From assembly GCA_963704585.1 (NCBI GenBank), contig OY969919.1, positions 3,410,001-3,474,000 of the forward strand: DNA of 64,000 nt, given 5' to 3'. Of this stretch, positions 1 through 7,681 are shown piece after piece (position 1 is the first letter of the stretch; each line of letters begins with the position of its first letter). The translations under genes were made by a program, and so were the position numbers. The notes below the pieces were generated by a model. That model was not told the DNA's origin. It saw nothing but the letters and a program-made list of their open reading frames with translations, and searched no databases. Source of the DNA: Bog-756 sp963704585 (GTDB lineage: Bacteria; Actinomycetota; Acidimicrobiia; Acidimicrobiales; RAAP-2).

Positions 1-783
1 GTCGCCGCGCTGATGGGCGTGCCGGACGTCGACCGGCACGACCTGCTGCGCTGGTCGAACACGACGCTCGACTACGAAGGCCGTGAGCTGGGGGAGACCA
101 ACCAGGTGGTCGCCGATGCCGCGGCGGCCATGGCCGAGTACGGAGCGACTCTGATCGCCGAGCGCAAGCGATGCCCGGGGCACGACATGATCTCGCTCGT
201 CGCCACTGCCGGCGTGGACGGCGACGGCGGCGGACCAGCGCCCCTCAGCGACCTCGAGCTCCAGATGTTCTTCAACCTGCTCGTCGTCGCCGGGAGCGAG
301 ACCACCCGAAACTCGATCGCGCTCGGCATGGTGGCGCTCATCGAGCATCCTGACCAGCTCCGCGCGCTCCGGGACGACCGGTCGCTTCTCGCCGGGGCGG
401 TCGAGGAGATCCTCCGCTGGACCACGGCCACCACCTACAACCGGCGGACCGCGACGAGCGACACCGACATCGCCGGCTGCCCGGTGCGCCGCGGCGACAA
501 GGTGACCCTCTGGTGGCCCTCGGCCAACCGCGACGCGTCGGTCTTCGACGATCCGGCGCGCTTCGACATCACCCGCTCGCCCAACCCGCACCTCACCTTC
601 GGAGTCCGCACCCACTTCTGCCTCGGTGCGAACCTCGCCAGGCTCGAGATCCGGATCATGCTCGACGAGGTGCTCGACCGTCTCGAGGACTTCGCGCTGG
701 ACGGGCCGATCGAGCGGGTCCGCACCAACAAGCACGCCGGTGTGCGACACGTCCCGATGCGTTACCGCGTGCGACGCGGCTGA
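1..783 (+). CDS. Cytochrome P450, C-terminal part (cut by window start)
   Basis: The reading frame is open from the first base, so only the last 260 codons are visible. The I-helix oxygen-activation motif AGSETT (near 289-306), the K-helix E-x-x-R (EEILRW, near 403) and the haem loop FGVRTHFCLG with its cysteine ligand (near 598-630) are all present, so the catalytic half looks intact. The segment VAALMGVPDVDR and the loop TRNSI resemble the CYP125/CYP124 group that hydroxylates sterol side chains or branched lipids; that placement is a judgement from family resemblance. It lies 151 bp upstream of a CYP142-like gene on the same strand, which supports a role in steroid or lipid oxidation. Redox partners are not in the window. 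Confidence 0.9.
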   Translation, partial: VAALMGVPDVDRHDLLRWSNTTLDYEGRELGETNQVVADAAAAMAEYGATLIAERKRCPGHDMISLVATAGVDGDGGGPAPLSDLELQMFFNLLVVAGSETTRNSIALGMVALIEHPDQLRALRDDRSLLAGAVEEILRWTTATTYNRRTATSDTDIAGCPVRRGDKVTLWWPSANRDASVFDDPARFDITRSPNPHLTFGVRTHFCLGANLARLEIRIMLDEVLDRLEDFALDGPIERVRTNKHAGVRHVPMRYRVRRG

Positions 784-934
784 CCGGCGGACCAACTGCG
801 GCACGGGACGCGGATCGGGTGAGTCGGTGGACCGTATACTGCGCCGACAGCGACCAGCGCGGCCGGTCGCCCGCAGCCGGTCAGCGACCGAGGCCACACA
901 CGGGCGACGAAGGCGCCGGAGCAGGAGGAGCACC

Positions 935-2146
935 GTGATCACCCCGCCGGCTGAACTGACGATCGGTCTGACAGACGGGACCTTCTACGGGGGCGACCCC
1001 TTTCCCGCGTTCCGGTGGATGCGCGACCACGCACCCGCGTACTTCGACGGGTCCTCGGGCGTCTGGGGAATCACCCGCTACCACGACGTGAAGGAGATCT
1101 CGAAGGACCCCGAGACGTTCTCGAACGCCGGTGGCATCCGACCGGACAGCGACGCGCTGCCGATGATGATCGACTTCGACGCGCCCGAGCACGTACGGCG
1201 TCGGCGCCTGGTCAACGAAGGGTTCACCCCGCGGCGCATCCGCGAGGCCGAACCCGAGATCCGCACCATCTGCGACGCGATCATCGACCGGGTCTGCGAG
1301 TCGGGCCGCGCGGACTTCGTGCGCGACATCGCGGCGCCCCTCCCGATGATCGTGATCGGGAACATGCTCGGCGTCGCGCCCGGCGACCGTGACGCCCTGC
1401 TCCGGTGGTCGGACGACATGCTGAAGGCCCTCGGCTCGCCGGATCCCGGCGCGATGGACCGTGCGGCCCAGGCGGCCATCGAGTACACCGCCTACGTCAC
1501 CGAGGTCGCGGAGGACCGGCGCCGCAGTGGTGAGGCCGGGGACCTCATCGGGACGCTCGTCCACGCCGAGATCGACGGCGATCGTCTCGACGAGTCGTCG
1601 CTCATCTACGAGTCCCTCCTGATCCTGATCGGCGGGGACGAGACCACCCGCCACGTCATCAGCGGCGGGATGTACGAGCTGCTGCGCCACCCCGACCAGC
1701 TCGCAGCGCTGGCCGCCGACCGCTCGCTCCTCCCGACCGCGATCGAGGAGATGCTGCGGTGGGTCTCGCCGATCAAGAACATGGCGCGGCAGATGACCCG
1801 GGACGTGGAGTTCGCCGGCGAGACCTTGCGAAAGGGCCAGAAGCTCCTCCTGCTCTACCCGTCGGCCAACCGCGACGAGCGGGTCTTCCCGGAGCCCGAC
1901 CGGTTCGACATCACCCGCACGCCGAACGACCACGTGGCGTTCGGCTTCGGCTCCCACTTCTGCATGGGCAACCGCCTCGCTCGCATGGAGCTCACCGTGA
2001 TGTTCGACCGCCTGCTCGACCGGCTGCCCGACCTCGCGCTCGTCGACGACCGCGAGCCGCCCAAGCGCGCGGCGAACTTCGTGTCGGGCTACGAGACGAT
2101 GCCGGTCGCCTTCACCCCGACGGCGCCGGTCGGCGCGATCGCCTGA
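935..2146 (+). CDS. cyp142: Cytochrome P450, CYP142-like steroid C26-monooxygenase
   Basis: This is a full-length 403-aa P450. The GTG start at 935 is chosen because GGAGGAG sits just before it; the frame is open further upstream but has no family-like sequence there. Visible motifs are NAGGIRPD and LPMMIDFD near the N-terminus, the I-helix GGDETTR at about residue 233, E-x-x-R in EEMLRW, and the haem loop FGFGSHFCMG with Cys343. The chain resembles mycobacterial CYP142 almost end to end, including NFVSG near the C-terminus. CYP142 enzymes oxidise the terminal carbon of the cholesterol or cholestenone side chain, so the acyl chain can enter beta-oxidation. With the P450 upstream it forms a pair like the CYP125/CYP142 pair of sterol degraders. 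Substrate is inferred. Confidence 0.9.
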   Translation: MITPPAELTIGLTDGTFYGGDPFPAFRWMRDHAPAYFDGSSGVWGITRYHDVKEISKDPETFSNAGGIRPDSDALPMMIDFDAPEHVRRRRLVNEGFTPRRIREAEPEIRTICDAIIDRVCESGRADFVRDIAAPLPMIVIGNMLGVAPGDRDALLRWSDDMLKALGSPDPGAMDRAAQAAIEYTAYVTEVAEDRRRSGEAGDLIGTLVHAEIDGDRLDESSLIYESLLILIGGDETTRHVISGGMYELLRHPDQLAALAADRSLLPTAIEEMLRWVSPIKNMARQMTRDVEFAGETLRKGQKLLLLYPSANRDERVFPEPDRFDITRTPNDHVAFGFGSHFCMGNRLARMELTVMFDRLLDRLPDLALVDDREPPKRAANFVSGYETMPVAFTPTAPVGAIA

Positions 2147-2207
2147 CGTTTGCGACGAGGGACCGGCGGGACGTGCGGTCGGCAGGCAGGACGAGAAGGG
2201 AGGTGCG

Positions 2208-2516
2208 ATGGCACGGCCGGTCCTGAGCGACGCGGAGGTCGAGGACGCGCTCCGTTCGCCCGATCTCGAGGGTTGGCATCTCGCCGGCGGGAAGCTGGTC
2301 CGCGCGGTGACCCTGCCGAGCTTTGCGGCCGCGCTCGAGTTCGTGGTCGCGGTCGGGGCCCTCGCCGAGGAGGCGGACCACCATCCCGACATCGACATCC
2401 GGTACGACCGGGTCGCCCTCGCGCTCGTCACCCACGACTCCGGGGGGATCACCCGGGCCGACCTCGCGCTCGCGCGGGCCGTCGTCGCGCTCGACGCAGA
2501 CGGTCGATCGGACTGA
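2208..2516 (+). CDS. Pterin-4a-carbinolamine dehydratase family protein
   Basis: A 102-aa protein with the typical length and signature of the PCD/DCoH family: a start like LSDAEVEDAL, W-x-L near residue 22 and the active-site stretch ADHHPDIDI, in which the two histidines and proline are diagnostic. The usual later tryptophan is replaced in VTHDSGGIT, which keeps the T-H-x-x-G-G-I-T end motif. The family dehydrates 4a-hydroxytetrahydropterin after aromatic amino-acid hydroxylation, and some members have other roles. A ribosome site (GGGAGG) lies about 7 nt before the ATG. No aromatic hydroxylase is nearby, so the physiological role here is open. Confidence 0.85.
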   Translation: MARPVLSDAEVEDALRSPDLEGWHLAGGKLVRAVTLPSFAAALEFVVAVGALAEEADHHPDIDIRYDRVALALVTHDSGGITRADLALARAVVALDADGRSD

Positions 2517-2520
2517 CGGC

Positions 2521-2910
2521 TCAGCAGGACGGCCGGTCGCGCACGAGGCGATGGCCGGCGGCCTCGAGGGCGTCGACCGCGGCAGCGAGGTCCACCTCTC
2601 GGACGAGGAGGTGGTCGGTGTCGAAGGTCGAGACCGCGTAGAGGCTCACCCTGGCATCGGCCAGGGCCGAGGACAGCGACGCGAGGACGCCGACTGCGGC
2701 GAAGTCGAGGGGACCGACGACGCGGAGCGACCGCCAGCCCGCGACGACCTCTGCGCCCGCAGGCGCCGCGTGCACCTCGCAGACGAGGGTGAGCTCGGCG
2801 CGGTCGCGTGTCACCGAGAAGAACGAACCGTCGTCGGGCGGCGTCGGCCAGGGCGTGGCGTCGCTGAGGCGGCAGACCGCGAGCTGCTCGGTGCCCTCGA
2901 CGAGCTCCAT
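2521..2910 (-). CDS. ACT-domain protein
   Basis: A 129-aa protein. The C-terminal half contains the pattern LRVVGPLDFAAVGVLASLSS followed by SLYAVSTFDTDHLLV, typical of the small stand-alone ACT proteins (CASTOR/COG3603 type), which bind amino acids as regulators. The N-terminal half carries FFSVTRDRAELTLVCE, also conserved in that group. It is convergent with the pterin dehydratase (4-bp gap) and lies downstream of the pspAB-like gene on the same strand. It has no catalytic domain, so a ligand-sensing role is inferred. The ligand cannot be read from sequence. Confidence 0.75.
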   Translation of the reverse strand: MELVEGTEQLAVCRLSDATPWPTPPDDGSFFSVTRDRAELTLVCEVHAAPAGAEVVAGWRSLRVVGPLDFAAVGVLASLSSALADARVSLYAVSTFDTDHLLVREVDLAAAVDALEAAGHRLVRDRPSC

Positions 2911-2941
2911 CCGACGACCGCCGTGCCGGGACCGGTCGGGG

Positions 2942-3568
2942 TCAGCCGACCGGGAGGTCCCAGAGGGGGAACCAGCGGCTGAGGTCGCTCTCGACCACGA
3001 GGTCGTCCGCGACCAGGCTCCGGAGGCGGAGCTCCTCCTCGGTGTCGCGCTGCTCGTGGCCGTTCGGCACGAACGGGTAGAAGGTCCCGCGCTTGAAGAG
3101 GTAGACGAGGTAGGCCGAGGAGGTGAGGACCGACCCCGGGCCGACGGTCGTCATCGCGTCCGAGGGGTCCTCCGACTCCGAGTCGGCCGGCATGGCGGCG
3201 AGGCCGAAGACGGAGCAGAGGAGCTGTGGCCCCCAGCCCGCATCCGAGAGGGAGGAGTTGACCAGGTGGACCTTCGTGACGAGGGCCTCGATGTCGGTGT
3301 CCTCGACCACCAGCCACTGGTACGAGTAGGCGTCCTCGGCCCGCTCGAGGCCGGACGCACCGTCCATCTGGAGCAGCTTGACGATCTCGGCCTGCATGTC
3401 CTCGAAGGCCTGTCCGGTCGGCGGCTTGAAGCAGACCCCGGCGTGCCCCGAGCAGACCATGCCCGCCGCGCTCTGCAGGGTGATCGAGGCGGACGGCAGC
3501 GCGAAGAGCGCGTCGAGGTTCGACTGGACTGGCTTGGTGCGGCCGAGCAGGGTGTCGAGGAGGCCCAT
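2942..3568 (-). CDS. pspAB: PspA-associated protein PspAB
   Basis: A 208-aa cytosolic protein starting MGLLDTLLGRTKPVQ. It matches the PspAB type found with actinobacterial PspA: the N-terminal segment LDALFALPSASITL, the central WLVVEDTDIEALVT and the end VESDLSRWFPLWDLPVG. It is the last gene of the minus-strand run pspA-pspAA-htpX-pspAB, 31 bp after htpX, so it is probably co-transcribed. The molecular function of PspAB is unknown; the name comes from its genomic association with phage-shock proteins. The assignment rests on both sequence and operon context. Confidence 0.75.
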   Translation of the reverse strand: MGLLDTLLGRTKPVQSNLDALFALPSASITLQSAAGMVCSGHAGVCFKPPTGQAFEDMQAEIVKLLQMDGASGLERAEDAYSYQWLVVEDTDIEALVTKVHLVNSSLSDAGWGPQLLCSVFGLAAMPADSESEDPSDAMTTVGPGSVLTSSAYLVYLFKRGTFYPFVPNGHEQRDTEEELRLRSLVADDLVVESDLSRWFPLWDLPVG

Positions 3569-3599
3569 CAGTGCCGCCGCACGCCGGGCGCTGTCACGC

Positions 3600-4532
3600 T
3601 CAGGAGGGGCGGCCGAGCTGTGCCTCGAGGGCGGCCAGCTGGGCGAGGCGCTTGTCGAGCGAGGGGTGCGTGGAGAACAGCGTCGAGATGCTCACGCCCT
3701 TCGAGGCGATGGCCGGCGTGAAGTAGAAGGCGTTGAAGCTCTCGGCGGAGCGGAGATCCCGGGTCGGGATCCTCGACATCTCGCCGGCGACCTTCACCAG
3801 CGCGGACGCGAGGGCCGAGGGCCGGCCCGTGAGCAGTGCGCCCGAGCGGTCGGCCGCGAGCTCCCGGTAGCGCGAGAGGGCCATGGTGAGCATGAAGCTG
3901 ATCGCGTAGACGATGACCGACACCGCGAGCACCGCCATCTCCATCAGGGCCGCGTTGTCGCCGCCCTGGTTGTTGTTCCGGTTGCCGCCGAAGCCGCCCA
4001 TGAGCCCGGTCCAGAGCATGATCCGGGTGACCATGCCGGCCACCATGCCGAGGAAGCTCGCGATGGTCATGACCGCGACGTCGCGGTGGGCCACGTGGGA
4101 GAGCTCGTGGCTGAGGACGGCCTCGAGCTCGGGCTCGTCGAGACGGCGCAGCAGGCCGGTCGTCGCGCAGACGACGGCACTGTTCGGGCTCCGGCCCGTC
4201 GCGAACGCGTTCGGGATGTCCGTCTCCGCGATCGCCACGCGGGGCTTCTTCATGTCCGCCATCGCGCAGAGCCGGTCGATCACGCCGTGCAGCTCAGGTG
4301 CCTGTTCGGGTGTGACCACCCGGCCGCCCATCCCGAAGAGGGCGATCTTGTCCGAGAACCAGTACTGGCAGAAGAGCAGGGCGCCCGCGATCACGAGCAC
4401 CGGCAGGAAGGGCAGGCCGAAGGCGATGAGCAGCCCGATGACCGCGCCGTAGAGCACGACGAGCAGGAGGCCCGTCGTGAACATCCGCAGGGTGAGGCCC
4501 CGGTCGTTCGGGATGTTGCGTGCAGTGCTCAT
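3600..4532 (-). CDS. htpX: HtpX-type membrane zinc protease
   Basis: A 310-aa integral membrane M48 metalloprotease. Two N-terminal membrane segments (about residues 16-57) precede the catalytic HELSH at 142-146; the third zinc ligand is the glutamate in YRELAAD, and further hydrophobic segments lie between. A short Asn/Gly-rich loop (GGNRNNNQGG) separates the middle segments. HtpX cleaves damaged or misfolded membrane proteins. Here it sits inside the phage-shock operon, 10 bp after pspAA and 31 bp before pspAB, so it should act in the same envelope-stress response. A GAGGAAG site precedes the ATG. Confidence 0.95.
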   Translation of the reverse strand: MSTARNIPNDRGLTLRMFTTGLLLVVLYGAVIGLLIAFGLPFLPVLVIAGALLFCQYWFSDKIALFGMGGRVVTPEQAPELHGVIDRLCAMADMKKPRVAIAETDIPNAFATGRSPNSAVVCATTGLLRRLDEPELEAVLSHELSHVAHRDVAVMTIASFLGMVAGMVTRIMLWTGLMGGFGGNRNNNQGGDNAALMEMAVLAVSVIVYAISFMLTMALSRYRELAADRSGALLTGRPSALASALVKVAGEMSRIPTRDLRSAESFNAFYFTPAIASKGVSISTLFSTHPSLDKRLAQLAALEAQLGRPS

Positions 4533-4542
4533 GGTCGCTTCC

Positions 4543-4833
4543 TCAGCGGTCGTCCGCCCCGGCGCCGTCGCCGGACTCGGCGAGCAGGTCTTTCGTCTCG
4601 GAGATCGTGGCGTCCACGAAGGGCACCACGAGGTCCGAGGGCGCGAACGCGTCGTCCGCGAGGGGATGCCCGGCTGTGCGAACCTCGGCGGCGAGCGCCG
4701 CCAGGGCGGTCGTGAACGCTGCTTCGTCGTCGGCGTCGACGGTCTTGACCAGCTGCGCGTCGAGCTCCTCGAGCGCTGCGCGTTCGCCGTCCGGCACCTC
4801 GTACTGCCCCTCGCCCAGGATCCTGACGATCAT
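4543..4833 (-). CDS. pspAA: PspA-associated protein PspAA
   Basis: A 96-aa protein beginning MIVRILGEGQYEVPD, the conserved opening of PspAA-domain proteins. The frame is open well upstream, but the ATG at 4833 overlaps the pspA stop codon as ATGA and starts exactly at the domain, so translational coupling decides the start. It lies between pspA and htpX on the minus strand. PspAA is a small partner found beside PspA in actinobacteria and archaea; its biochemical role is not established. The acidic C-terminus (ESGDGAGADDR) is probably disordered. Confidence 0.8.
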   Translation of the reverse strand: MIVRILGEGQYEVPDGERAALEELDAQLVKTVDADDEAAFTTALAALAAEVRTAGHPLADDAFAPSDLVVPFVDATISETKDLLAESGDGAGADDR

Positions 4834-5579
4834 GACGGCGCGTCCCCCGACTCGGCCGCGCCCAGCTCGGCCGGTGCAGGACCGGCCGCGACCTCCGCCT
4901 TCAGCGCGGCGAGCTCGGTGTCGACGGTCGACGTGGTCGAGGCCTTGTTGAGCTGGGCCTGGATGTCGTCGACCGGATTGGTGAGGTCGGTGAGCGCCCC
5001 CGAGGCGATCAACTCGTCCATCGCGCCCGCACGCGCCTGCATGCTCGCGATCTTGTCCTGAGCGCGCTGCATCGAGAGGCCGGCGTCGCTCATCGACTCG
5101 GAGATGCCCGAAACGGCCTCGCCGATCTTCGTCTGGGCTTCGGCGGCCGTGTAGCTCGCCTTCATGGTCTCCTTTTTGGTGCGGAAGGAGTCGACCTGTG
5201 CCTGCAGCTTCTGGGCCGTGTCGATGAGCTTCTGCTCCTGCGTGGCGACCTGTTGGTGCTGGGACTCGAGGTCGGTGAGCTGCTCGGCGAGCGCGGCCCG
5301 CCGGCTCAGCGCTTCGCGGGCGAGGTCCTCGTTGCCCTGGGTGAGCGCGGCCTTCGCCTGCTGCTGGAGCTTGTCCGCCTGCTGCTGGACCTGGGTGGCC
5401 TGCAGCTCGATGCGCTTCTTCGCGGTCGTGACGTCCGCGACGCTCCGGCGCACCTTCTGGAGGCTCTCCAGCTGTTTCTGGTACGAGAGGTCGAGCGACT
5501 CCCGCGGGTCTTCCGCCTTGTCCAGCAGCTTGTTCGCCTTGGCCTGGAAGATGCCCGACAGGCGCTTCATCACGCTCAT
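4830..5579 (-). CDS. pspA: Phage shock protein A / IM30 family
   Basis: A 249-aa, largely helical protein. It starts MSVMKRLSGIFQAKANKLLD, with the amphipathic N-terminal helix used for membrane binding, followed by DPRESLDLSY and long Gln/Glu/Lys-rich coiled-coil helices to about residue 215. PspA/Vipp1 proteins polymerise on stressed membranes and preserve the proton barrier. It is the first gene of pspA-pspAA-htpX-pspAB. A strong GGAGGAAGG site precedes the ATG. No transcription-factor gene of the ClgR type is adjacent, so control is not visible here. The divergent amidase gene begins within about 50-70 bp. Confidence 0.95.
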   Translation of the reverse strand: MSVMKRLSGIFQAKANKLLDKAEDPRESLDLSYQKQLESLQKVRRSVADVTTAKKRIELQATQVQQQADKLQQQAKAALTQGNEDLAREALSRRAALAEQLTDLESQHQQVATQEQKLIDTAQKLQAQVDSFRTKKETMKASYTAAEAQTKIGEAVSGISESMSDAGLSMQRAQDKIASMQARAGAMDELIASGALTDLTNPVDDIQAQLNKASTTSTVDTELAALKAEVAAGPAPAELGAAESGDAPS

Positions 5580-5626
5580 TGCGATCAGTCCTTCCTCCCG
5601 CTCCGAGCATGAAGCTTAGGGCGTGC

Positions 5627-6565
5627 ATGGCCGGTAGCGTGTTCGGCGTGCCGGACTCCCGTTGCCTGCTCACCGTCCACGCCCATCCCGACGACGAGGC
5701 GTCGAAGGGGCCGGGGACGGTCGCCCGCTACCACGCCGAGGGGGTGCGGACGGTGCTCGTCTGCTGCACCGGCGGCGAGGAGGGCGAGATCCTCAATCCC
5801 GCGCTCGACACGCCCGAGGTCCGCACCGGGATCGTCGATCGTCGCCGTGCGGAGCTCGACGCGGCCGCGGCGGTCATCGGCTACGACGAGGTGGTCCGCC
5901 TCGGCTACCGCGACTCGGGGATGGCCGGGTCGGAGGCGAACGCCCGTCCCGACTCGTTCGCCCAGGCGCCGCTCGACGAGGCCACTGAGCGCCTCGTGGC
6001 GGTCGTGCGGCGCCACCGGCCCCAGGTGATGGTGATCTACGGAGACGAGCAGAACGCGTACCCCCACCCCGACCACCTGCGAGTCCACGAGGTGGGCCTG
6101 GCCGCGTTCCGGGCGGCGGGCGATCCCGCGAGGTACCCGTCGGCCGGCGCGCCGTTCCAGCCGAGCAAGCTCTACTACACGGTCTTCTCGGTGGCGCGCT
6201 TCCGCGAGATCCACGAGAAGTTCGAGGAGCTCGGCCTCGAGTCGCCCTTCGACGAGGAGTGGCGCAAGCGGTGGGACGGCGTGCCCGCCGAGGTGGTGAC
6301 AGCGAGCATCGACATCACCGACTTCGCCGACGTCCGTCGCGAGGCGCTGCTCGCCCACGCCACCCAGGTCGATCCCAACTCGCGCTTCTGGTTCGGGCTC
6401 CCACCCGAGGTCATGCGCTCGATCCACCCGCACGACGACTACCGGCTTGCCTACGTGGCCACGCCGGACGGGACGATCACCGAGACCGCGCCGCCGACCG
6501 CGTCGGGCTCGCTCGAGGGCGATCTCTTCGCCGGCGTGCACCGCGCCGTGCCCGTCGGCCGTTGA
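5627..6565 (+). CDS. PIG-L family deacetylase, mycothiol S-conjugate amidase (Mca)-like
   Basis: About 312 aa. The metal-binding motif AHPDDE is at residues 19-24, followed by SKGPGTVARY, CCTGGEEGEILNP, the RRAEL segment and the second metal ligand in YPHPDHLRVHE. These features, and the long C-terminal half with SRFWFGLP, fit Mca, which cleaves mycothiol S-conjugates, better than MshB. The start is uncertain: the frame is open to 5579, but ATG 5627 or the GTGs at 5639/5648 avoid overlapping the divergent pspA. The next gene overlaps its stop codon, suggesting an operon. If the function holds, the organism makes mycothiol. Confidence 0.8.
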   Translation: MAGSVFGVPDSRCLLTVHAHPDDEASKGPGTVARYHAEGVRTVLVCCTGGEEGEILNPALDTPEVRTGIVDRRRAELDAAAAVIGYDEVVRLGYRDSGMAGSEANARPDSFAQAPLDEATERLVAVVRRHRPQVMVIYGDEQNAYPHPDHLRVHEVGLAAFRAAGDPARYPSAGAPFQPSKLYYTVFSVARFREIHEKFEELGLESPFDEEWRKRWDGVPAEVVTASIDITDFADVRREALLAHATQVDPNSRFWFGLPPEVMRSIHPHDDYRLAYVATPDGTITETAPPTASGSLEGDLFAGVHRAVPVGR

Positions 6566-6948
6566 GCCGGTTCCTGAGCGAGGACTGGTTCGAGGAGTCG
6601 CGCCGCGTCGCGGACAGCGCCACGTTCGCGGAAGGCGTGTCGGGTCGCATCGCCTGCGAGGTGACCGGCGGGCCGGACGGCGAGGTGCGCTGCGGTGCGG
6701 TGCTCGAGGACGGGCGTCTCACCGCATGGGGGCCCGGTGCCGTCGACGGCCCCGAGCTCACTGTCACGACGACGGCCGCAGATGCCGCGGCGATCCAGCG
6801 CGGGGAGCTCGATCCGAGCGTGGCCTACATGCGGGGGCGCCTCAAGGCGGCCGGTTCGATGTCGCTGCTCCTCGCACTGCTGTCGGCGACGGCGACCGAG
6901 GAGCACCGCGAGCTCCGGCAACGCGTCGCGGCGATCACCGAGTTCTGA
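6562..6948 (+). CDS. SCP2 sterol-carrier-like domain protein
   Basis: About 128 aa if it starts at TTG 6562, which overlaps the previous stop codon as TTGA; no better start is seen. The chain (WFEESRRVADSA, then strands around ACEVTGGPDGEVRC, then ELTVTTTAADAAAIQRGELDP and AYMRGRLKAAGSM) follows the SCP2/sterol-carrier pattern, in which D-x-x-x-A-Y-M-x-G-x-L-K-x-x-G is the typical end. Such domains bind hydrophobic ligands. Coupling to the Mca-like gene suggests a shared transcript; the ligand is unknown. Its 3' end overlaps the next gene, on the opposite strand, by 14 bp. Confidence 0.7.
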   Translation: MSRFLSEDWFEESRRVADSATFAEGVSGRIACEVTGGPDGEVRCGAVLEDGRLTAWGPGAVDGPELTVTTTAADAAAIQRGELDPSVAYMRGRLKAAGSMSLLLALLSATATEEHRELRQRVAAITEF

Positions 6949-7675
6949 CCGGCGCCGGCAGGCCGGAGCTCGCGCCGCCGAGGAACGGCAGGTGGATGGT
7001 CCCCGCGCTCTGCAGCAGGATGAGCGTGACCGCGGTTGCGATGAGCGCGACGAGCAGCACGACGAGGACGGGCTGGATCCTCGACCAGCGCGACGGGGGC
7101 GTTCCGGTCCGTCCGTCAGCCGACTGCCCCGTGCCCGGACGAACGACCGTGGTCACCGAGGAGGCGCCCGCCGGACCCTGCTGACGGACGGCGAACGCGG
7201 CGATCCTCGGGGCGATCGTCTTGGGATCGCCCGCGGGGAGCAGGAAGCGGTAGGTGCGCGTCGGCGTCTTGATGCCGATGAGCGCACCCGGCTCGATGTG
7301 GGGCATCGCCCGGCTCGTCGCGTCCGGATCGGTCAGCACCGGGCCCTGCCCGGGGCCGGGCTCGGTCCGGTTGAGCTCGGGATCGACCCACCATTCGGGC
7401 ACGATGCCGCCCGACCAGCGCTCGACCGCATGTGCGGACACCGACGACCACGGGAGCAGCCGGGGCTGCTCGCCCCGCCGGCGGACGACGCCGACGCCGT
7501 CGTCGCCGAAGATGAGCGACTCGATCTCCAGCGGGTCGTTGCCGGCGGAGTCGAGGAGCAACAGGTGGTCGAGCCGGTAGGGCGGGAGCGCGGGACCGTC
7601 CGCTTGTCCTTCCTCCTCCGGATCGGCCGGTTCGGCGACGGTGTCGGTTGCGTCGGCCTGGTGCACGTCGCCCAC
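6935..7675 (-). CDS. Hypothetical membrane-anchored protein
   Basis: A 246-aa protein that I do not recognise. It has an acidic N-terminus, a soluble region of about 170 residues rich in short strands (YRLDHLLLLDS, LIFGDDGVGVVRR, IGIKTPTRTYRFLLPAGD), a low-complexity linker and one strong membrane segment at about residues 200-222 (VLVVLLVALIATAVTLILL). The soluble part is probably cytoplasmic, with a C-terminal tail of about 24 residues outside. It ends inside the opposite-strand SCP2-like gene (14-bp overlap). The deacetylase gene on its 3' side starts only a few bases away. A PH-like sensing fold is possible but not proven. Confidence 0.65.
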   Translation of the reverse strand: MGDVHQADATDTVAEPADPEEEGQADGPALPPYRLDHLLLLDSAGNDPLEIESLIFGDDGVGVVRRRGEQPRLLPWSSVSAHAVERWSGGIVPEWWVDPELNRTEPGPGQGPVLTDPDATSRAMPHIEPGALIGIKTPTRTYRFLLPAGDPKTIAPRIAAFAVRQQGPAGASSVTTVVRPGTGQSADGRTGTPPSRWSRIQPVLVVLLVALIATAVTLILLQSAGTIHLPFLGGASSGLPAPVRTR

Positions 7676-7681
7676 GGCGGG

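Noticed and set aside
881..2452. A 523-codon minus-strand open frame opposite the CYP142-like gene
   Set aside because: The plus strand has every P450 signature; the minus frame is Asp/Arg/Val-rich shadow.
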